This document shows, piece after piece, positions 57,548-64,000 of a stretch of 64,000 nt of DNA (positions are counted from its first letter, which is position 1; the number at the start of each line of letters is the position of its first letter). Both the position numbers and the translations under genes were made by a program. The stretch covers positions 221,295,887 through 221,359,886 of the forward strand of contig NC_134365.1 of assembly GCF_035582795.1 (NCBI RefSeq), written 5' to 3'. A model generated the notes under the pieces. It did not search any database and was not told where the DNA came from. It saw only the letters and a program-made list of their open reading frames with translations. This DNA is from Mycteria americana. Its lineage: Eukaryota > Chordata > Aves > Ciconiiformes > Ciconiidae.

Positions 57548-60500
57548 CTGGAAAAAGAAGGAAAAAAAAAAAAAGGAAACACTTTTTAGTGTACGATGAT
57601 TGGGGTTGCCCATTATTTCCCAAAAAGGATAAGCTCTCCAGGGACTGCACAAGAGGTTCTGCAGCATTTTTGCAAGCACATATGTTTATATGACGACACT
57701 GCAATCAAAGCTCTGTTTAACATACAGAAACATTCGGAGGAGGATGGCCAAGTCGTACCATTTTGCACTTCGACAGTTTCTTTTGAGATTCTCAAGAGTT
57801 CTTGACAAGTAGTTAAGCAATCAGGGGAGTATTAGGAGGATGTAAACACAGAGGTTAATAACAGCCCGGAGATATCACGGGGAATCTGAGTCCTAGAAAT
57901 CTGCTCCAGCCAGACACCCAAGAAACACAGGCTGACAGCAGCAGCACAACACCCGAATTCACACCCGTGCCCTTCTGTCATTTAAACGAACACATCGAGA
58001 ACGCTCTGTTTTCTATATAAACAGTGTTTTTACTCCTCCACGTCCCATTCACCTGCACAGCCGTTCGCAGTGCCGTCCCGCTGGTCCGGAACTGGTCCGG
58101 AACAAACACAGCTTTTATTCTGCTTGCAACACGCTCCCCGAGGTCAATATTTCGAAGCCGGGTGGGCGGGCTGCTCCGTCCGGCAGGAATTCCCCATCCT
58201 GCTCCCGCTTCCTCCCTTCCCCCTCGGGAATTCAAAAACCAAAGGCATACTGGCATGGGGATGTAGTTTAACCTCCATCCCTGGAGTCTGTAACACCCCA
58301 AATGACTCCCTTCTTTATGTCGGCCTCAAAGCCGCCTCCCGCTTCCGTGCAGCGCAAGTCTGGGCAAGTCGCACTACAGTCGGAGGAGCTTGGATGGAAA
58401 AGGCAACAACCGGAATACAACAACAACCCCTGAACAACCGTCCTGGCTCAGCCCGTATCAGTACTCCAGGCAGGGTGCAGCACAGCTCATCATCCTGATG
58501 TGCTACGCTCGGGATGAAACGGGTACGAGCAAGTAGGGAAGCCCCGTATCTTCGCTCCCACCCCACCGGTGAGGGTGAGTGCAAACTCTGGAGCTTCCTG
58601 CTCGAGGAGCTCCGGAGAGGGAATGCTGCCAACGCCAGAGCTGAACAAATCACAAAGTATTTCTTTAATACTTGCTTTAAAAGGGGGAAAAAAAATCTCT
58701 TGTAATCAAACATCAAGCATGTAGATTATAAGGCTTTTTTTTTAAAAAAAAAAAAGAGCTGCTATTCCCTCTTACTCACACGCCTGTGCGAGCCAGGCTT
58801 GTTTTTAAAGGAAAACATCCAAAATGTCCCAACATGTGTGATAAAAATCCCGAGCGGTGGCGATGCTGGGGAGGCCAGGCTGCATTCCTCGCTCCTGCTT
58901 CTGCGCCTGCAACCGGCCGCGCTGGAAACCTTCCACCAGCTTCTCAAAATGTTTTTTCAATTGTGTCCTTGAGCAGCTCCAGTTCTTTGTGAATTTTATC
59001 AAGCTCAACTTCCACGGAGACAGTCCCAAGAGCAGCAGCAATCTGTAATGCGCCCGCAGCAACCTTCAATTACTTCTAAATGTTTAAGGCTTGTCTCAGA
59101 CCTTATCTTCATAGCTAAAAAGGTGTATTTTTTCCCTCCAGGGCAATAAAAGTGTATAAGCTAACCCGAGGGAAGCATGCCACAGTAAAGACAAGCCACA
59201 TAAACTGTTTTGTTGCTTACAGGGGTTCAGCAAGCCAGAAGAGATTTTAAATAATGGAACAACATTTATCTGTAAAGTTGTGCCGGGTTAGCTAAAGTGG
59301 TCCAACACCAGGCAGAGGCAATTTTATCTATGGCATCTTTACGCACCAACTTGTATATTTTATAGATGTGTCAAAAGAGAGACCCCAAACTTCTGTGTAG
59401 AAGAGATGAAACCAAAAATGTATGCACAACTGTATATCTATGTTACAACACTCCATTATAGTTTCTGGGTTAGAGTGACGCTGCACGGTGGCTGCCCCCA
59501 GCCAAGATGCACCCATCAGCACGGAACCGCTGCAAATCGAACCAGACCGGTCCTCGCACCGGGATGCAGCTGGGGAGGAAGGCAAGATGATCAGAGCACC
59601 ACGCACGTTCCTCCAGCACACCTCCGCGTGCTAATTCTGGATGTTCAGGTCCAGGACAAGCCTGCTCGGCTGTTTCGATGTGTGCTACAGCCTAGGAGAA
59701 CAACAAAATGGCTAAGATGATGGAAGAAAAGGCCTTTTACTTGATTTTGCAGCAAAACTCCTGCTTGCTCTTCCTCCTGAGTGCTCTGTGGGTCAACAGG
59801 AACGGTTTCTGAATGAAGCTGACTTGGAAGGGCTGTTGGGAAGGCTGGCACAGGGATGCTCCTTCCGAGCACGGTGTTAGCACTGAAGCAGTCGCAGCGG
59901 CAGGATCAAACCTGGCACCCTGCTCGTTTATGCTGGCAGACAAGAGTTTCATCCTATTGTGCTCAATCTTGAAAAAAACAATTGATTTCTGCACTATTTG
60001 AGAGGACAAAAGATTTTCTAATTATTTAACGCTGGTTCTCTTCAGAAGAGGCATTTGACTTGTAGCCTCAATCCCCTCGAATGACTCCGTCCTTTCAACG
60101 TTAGCACACAGAAGTGTGCATTACACACCGGCACCGTTAATCCACACTCCTGACCAGCAGATTTTATATTTACTGGCGAAAGATTCAGAAACATCCATCT
60201 GGTGAATTCAGCAACATGGATTGAATAAAAATAAGTTGAACTCAATTCAGAAACCCTTCGGTTCCCTGTCTGTTGTTCAGAGGCTCCTGGGTTTTGCCAA
60301 ACCGATGCCATCCGGCAAGTCAAAGCTCTGCCACCCACGGCAGCGAACCCCCCTCACAGCCAGCTTCCATGGAAACTTTCAGCAGACTTTGTAGCTTCCC
60401 TTTATTCCTGGCAGGGATAATCAAAACCTTGAGGTTTTCACTGTTTTTCCTTTTAACTTCCAGCAGTTAGTGTTTATACTTGCAGATGAAGATGAGATCT

Positions 60501-60645
60501 TAATGTTTTCAAAACACAAAACAAGAAGTTAGAAGTTTTCTGACTGCGGAGAGGTTTGGAAACAGTTTTCCAACAAGAGTAGTTACTCTAGTTCTTTTAA
60601 AAGGATGTTAACTAAATTACATGAAGATATGCCAATGGCATACTT

Positions 60646-60687
60646 CATATATATATATATGAATTATATATATATACACACACACAC
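60646..60687. repeat. (AT)n(CA)n microsatellite
   Basis: ATATATATATATGAATTATA followed by TATATATACACACACACAC, a compound dinucleotide repeat. Confidence 0.95.
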
Positions 60688-61229
60688 TTCGGCATCGGTG
60701 GATCGGGGCATATTTGGAAACAAGAAATTAAAACTCAGAACATTTTGGCCATAAATCTGCAACTTTTTTGTAAGTGGAAGAATCAGTAAGGTTGGAGCTG
60801 TAGGAAGACTTAGGGCTGTCACATGCCGGTAGGACAACACACAACATCGCCTGTCCCCTCCTCCTGCCCTGCCGCGGGCGGGCATCTGTGGTCACAGCAA
60901 ACCAGAGACAGAAATGGAGTCAAGCTAAGATCAATCTACCGAAAAAAAAAATGCAACCCTCCAAAGAAGTTTTTTCACCCCAAAGCAGCTCCTGTACCAC
61001 AACAGGCTCCAGATCAGTTCTCATGTACAGCCAAATGGGACAAAACCAGATTTAATCTAGTTCTGAGCCTGGAGTTCCAGCTGAAGCAGGAGATGACACT
61101 AGAAAAACGCTGATGTGGTTGATAGCTATTAACATACTGTCATTTCTCCGTCACTTACTACATCCTAAATAGGCTAGTACCAATTAATTTTAATAATCTC
61201 CCCGAGGCAAGTCTTCCCAACAGATTTTC

Positions 61230-61835
61230 ATAGAATCACAGAATGGTTTGGGTTGGAAGAGACCTTTGAAGATCATCTCGTCCAACCCCCCTTCCATAGG
61301 CAGAGACATTTAGTGGTGGACTTGGCAGTGTTAGGTTTATGGTTGGACTCAATGATCTTAAAGGTCTTTTTCAACCTAAATGATTCCATGATTCTATGAT
61401 CTTCCACTAGATCAGGTTGCTCAAAGCCCCGTCCAACCCGATCTTGAACATTTCCAATGATGGGGCATCCACAACTTCTCTGGGCAACCTGTTCCAGTGT
61501 CTCACCACCCTCATTGTAAAGAATTTCCTCCTTATGTCCAATCTAAACCTACTCTCTCTCAGTTTAAAGCTGTTGCCCCTTGTCCTGTCACTACAGGCCT
61601 TGGTAAAAAGGTGGCAGTAAGGTCTCCCTGGAGCCTTCTCTTCTCCAGGCTGAACAACCCCAACTCTCTCAGCCTTTCTCCACAGCAGAGGTGTTCCAGC
61701 TCCCAGATCATTTTTGTGGCCTCCTCTGGACCCGCTCCAACAGGTCCATGTCTGTCTTGTGCTGAGGACCTCAGAGCTGGACACAGCACTGCAGGGGGGG
61801 TCTCACCAGAGCAGAGCAGAGGGGGAGAATCACCT
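61230..61835 (-). mobile_element. CR1 LINE 3' end, minus strand, interrupted by another CR1
   Basis: Starts on the plus strand with the CR1 3' octamers (TAGAATCACAGAATGGTTTG) and continues with GACCTTTGAAGATCATC. After an interruption it resumes at CTTCCACTAGATCAGG and runs through TCTCTGGGCAACCTGTTCCA up to GGGAGAATCACC. On the minus strand it keeps RT C-terminal remnants ([20 protein letters not shown]). 5'-truncated, inactive, in RNF169 intron 1. Confidence 0.93.
61309..61401 (+). mobile_element. CR1 3' fragment inserted in the CR1 at 61.2-61.8 kb
   Basis: About 92 bp in opposite orientation: GTGGACTTGGCAGTGTTAGG, GACTCAATGATCTTAAAGGT, and the terminal ATTCCATGATTCTATGAT octamers. The host CR1 sequence GACAT/CTTCCAC is continuous if this piece is removed, so it is the later insertion. 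Confidence 0.88.
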
Positions 61836-64000
61836 AATTTTGCTTGATTTATGTTCCAAACGGAGCGACCCGGCTCCCCTAGCACTGATGCCAGGGCACA
61901 GAAAGCATTGCTTTCCCCTGCACCTCTTGTTCCTTTTCTTCATTTTCAAAAGCTTGGCCTGGGGAGCTGGGAAAAGGCGCACAAAGCCACCAAAAAGTGG
62001 ATCTAGACATGCATTAAAAGCAAGACAGAAAACAAAAAAGTCCATTAGTTAATGGGAAGAGGGCAGAGAAATAATTGACGCAGTGAAAGCTTAAGTGTTC
62101 AGAAGAGTGATGCTTTGGTGTTTACCAAAAATTAACTGTGACCAGGTACTTTAAGAAACAGGACTGCAGAAATAAGAAGTAAATAAAGATGGCACAAAAA
62201 GTGCAAAGGAAAAGTATTTCAGAAGAACTCTCTTGAGTACTGTTTCTCATCCACGTGAATGATCTGTCTTGCCTTGTTTCTATGGACAGCTAACAGTGGA
62301 TGCAAGGCTGCGGGTTTCACACGATGCACATACAGTAAATAGATGTTATGATAGGATTTATAAAATTTGTGAGTCGTACAGCAATATAAATAGATGAAAG
62401 GCCATTTAAGCCAAAAGGAATGTATGAAGTTCAAGAATACAATAGACTGTAAATGGAAAGACCTCTCCAGGGACGTGGCCGAGACCCGGTCGATGCCTCT
62501 GCATGGTGTGCTGAGAGCCAGTCTCGGCGAAGATGGGAGTTGTTCGAGCCATATTGGGTATAAAACCGAAAGATGTGTTCCTGCTGGTAGCAACCCCTGG
62601 GAAGAGGCTTTGAATAAAGGAAGATGGAAGATGGAAGATGGAGAGGCTGTCTGGGGATGCGAGAGGGAGAGAGAGAAGAGGTGGCTTTAGAAAGCTGGTG
62701 AAATCCCCCTTGGTAAGTTCTGAACTGTTTGTGGCTATCTTTGAGGCTTCCTGGAGCAAAGGGGTTTTCTTTAAGGTCATGGAGAAGCAGGAGAACAAGA
62801 GGGGAAGCAGCTACTTGAAAACTGTAAAACAGCAGGCTTAGTTTCAATATGCGAATGGGTGCTACCACCAATTGTTAGTTCATTAGCAAGTATCTAGAAG
62901 GTAAGAGGCAGGCGACAAACTAACACCAGCTCTGTGACTGAAGTTTTTGTTTTTCAAAACAAAACTTATTTTAAGCAAGAACAACTCGCATTAATTCAAT
63001 CCAATCTCCTTCTTTGATGGGATAATTAGGGGACAAGGGGAAAATGAGTAATATGAATTCATCTCTTGGGGGTGAGAGGGTATTTTACCTGCTGTAGAGA
63101 CCAAGATACCCACAATTTTTCTTTACAGGGAGAGTTAAGGACTAGCAGGATGCGCTGTGTTAGGGGTCAGCCACGTACTTTTGAGCAGCCCATGCAGGAA
63201 CTGCCTCCTGCACTGTCCAAAACTTGCTCTGGACAGAAATGCCTAAGGAAATAAAGCAAGAAAATATGAGAGTAGGAACCACTGCAAAGGAACTCAAAAT
63301 CCTGCCCTTATGCCTACGTGGAGAAAGGAGGAGAAGAGCTGGGTGGGGAGGTAGGAGTGCGGTATGAAGGCATCGGAGGGAAGAAGCTCAGAGTCCTAGA
63401 TGGAGAAGCTGTAAGGAGTGGGGCAAGGAGCGATAGCTCTTAACCTCATGAAGACAGGTTAAGAAATTTTGCTAGATACAGTTTAGTGCCAACGCCCTTT
63501 GGGCTCATGGAGACCATTTCAGCTCAGGCACAGCACTGCACAAACACAAAAGCTCACGTGCTCTCCTGGAGCTGCCAGAGACACACATGCAACCCTGCAG
63601 AGCTGCCAGGTTGGGCATAGCAGGGCTGGTCCCGAGACGGAGCTGAAATTCCGGCAGACACAGGCTCATTCCGTGAAGCTTCCTTGCATGCCGATTCCCA
63701 GCTCACCCTCTACTTCCCGTATTATCTGGATATATCCTTGTTTTGCAGGATAACCCCGTCCTCAGCAGCCTGAGTAACAGTACGCCACAAATATTTTGTC
63801 TTTTTCATTTGGAAGCACATAAAAAAAACATTCTTAGAAGCACAGCGAGGAAAAAAAAAGCTAGTCTAGGTATAACCAGTATTCAGATGGATGCACAACT
63901 AGCTGAAAAATTATTTTGCAAGAGTTAACGATCCACTGCCATGCCAGGACAGCCCCTCATACTGGCCACTGGGGCAGCCTCTGGGTCTGGTCCTAATCAC

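Larger units (their letters stand above)
57548..64000 (-). other. RNF169 intron 1 (partial)
   Basis: Everything right of exon 57,471-57,547 appears intronic. Contains CR1 copies at 61.2-61.8 kb, an (AT)n/(CA)n microsatellite at 60.65 kb, a T-run followed by an A-run at 58,733-58,755, and a (GGAAGAT)3 run near 62,619. The RING exon is not in the window. Confidence 0.7.

Noticed and set aside
1-64000. Retrovirus or LTR element copies
   Set aside because: I looked for LTR-like pairs and retroviral coding remnants and recognised none; the only retroelements seen are CR1 and MIR-like pieces.

Overview
The window is vertebrate nuclear DNA, almost certainly from a bird. It carries CR1 LINE 3' ends of the avian type, compact GC-rich genes separated by many minisatellites, and a run of orthologues of human 11q13.4 genes. 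All protein-coding genes are split by introns with canonical splice sites, so each gene was read by joining exons whose phases agree.

Layout. From 1 to 6,050 (minus) lie 11 exons of P4HA3, a collagen prolyl 4-hydroxylase alpha subunit; its last ~55 codons fall before base 1. Introns and the upstream flank to about 8,400 are packed with GC-rich minisatellites. At 8,668-8,979 (plus) is a small two-exon gene for a cationic, secreted, six-cysteine peptide with beta-defensin spacing. It is the most unexpected item here. NEU3 (plasma-membrane ganglioside sialidase) follows at 9,716-11,174 (minus), with a repeat-rich 5' flank and CpG island to ~12,220. SPCS2 (signal peptidase complex subunit) occupies 13,013-23,172 (minus) and contains a textbook U12-type AT-AC intron. 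It shares a CpG-island, head-to-head promoter with XRRA1 (leucine-rich-repeat protein, plus, coding 25,363-39,805, 17 coding exons identified). RNF169 (ubiquitin-dependent DNA double-strand-break factor) runs on the minus strand from beyond the right edge to its stop at 45,678, with a probable ~4.9 kb 3' UTR reaching ~40,821. XRRA1 and RNF169 are tail to tail.

The genes are independent units, not an operon. P4HA3 (ER lumen collagen modification), SPCS2 (ER membrane signal-peptide cleavage) and NEU3 (membrane glycolipid trimming) are secretory-pathway functions. RNF169 acts at DNA damage and XRRA1 is linked by name to X-ray response. RNF169-XRRA1-SPCS2-NEU3 matches human order from memory. P4HA3 next to NEU3, with a defensin-like gene between them, does not.

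The rest is intron: CR1 fragments (including one CR1 inserted into another at 61.2-61.8 kb), ancient MIR-like SINE remnants, simple repeats, and a perfect 25-bp inverted repeat at 50.7 kb.
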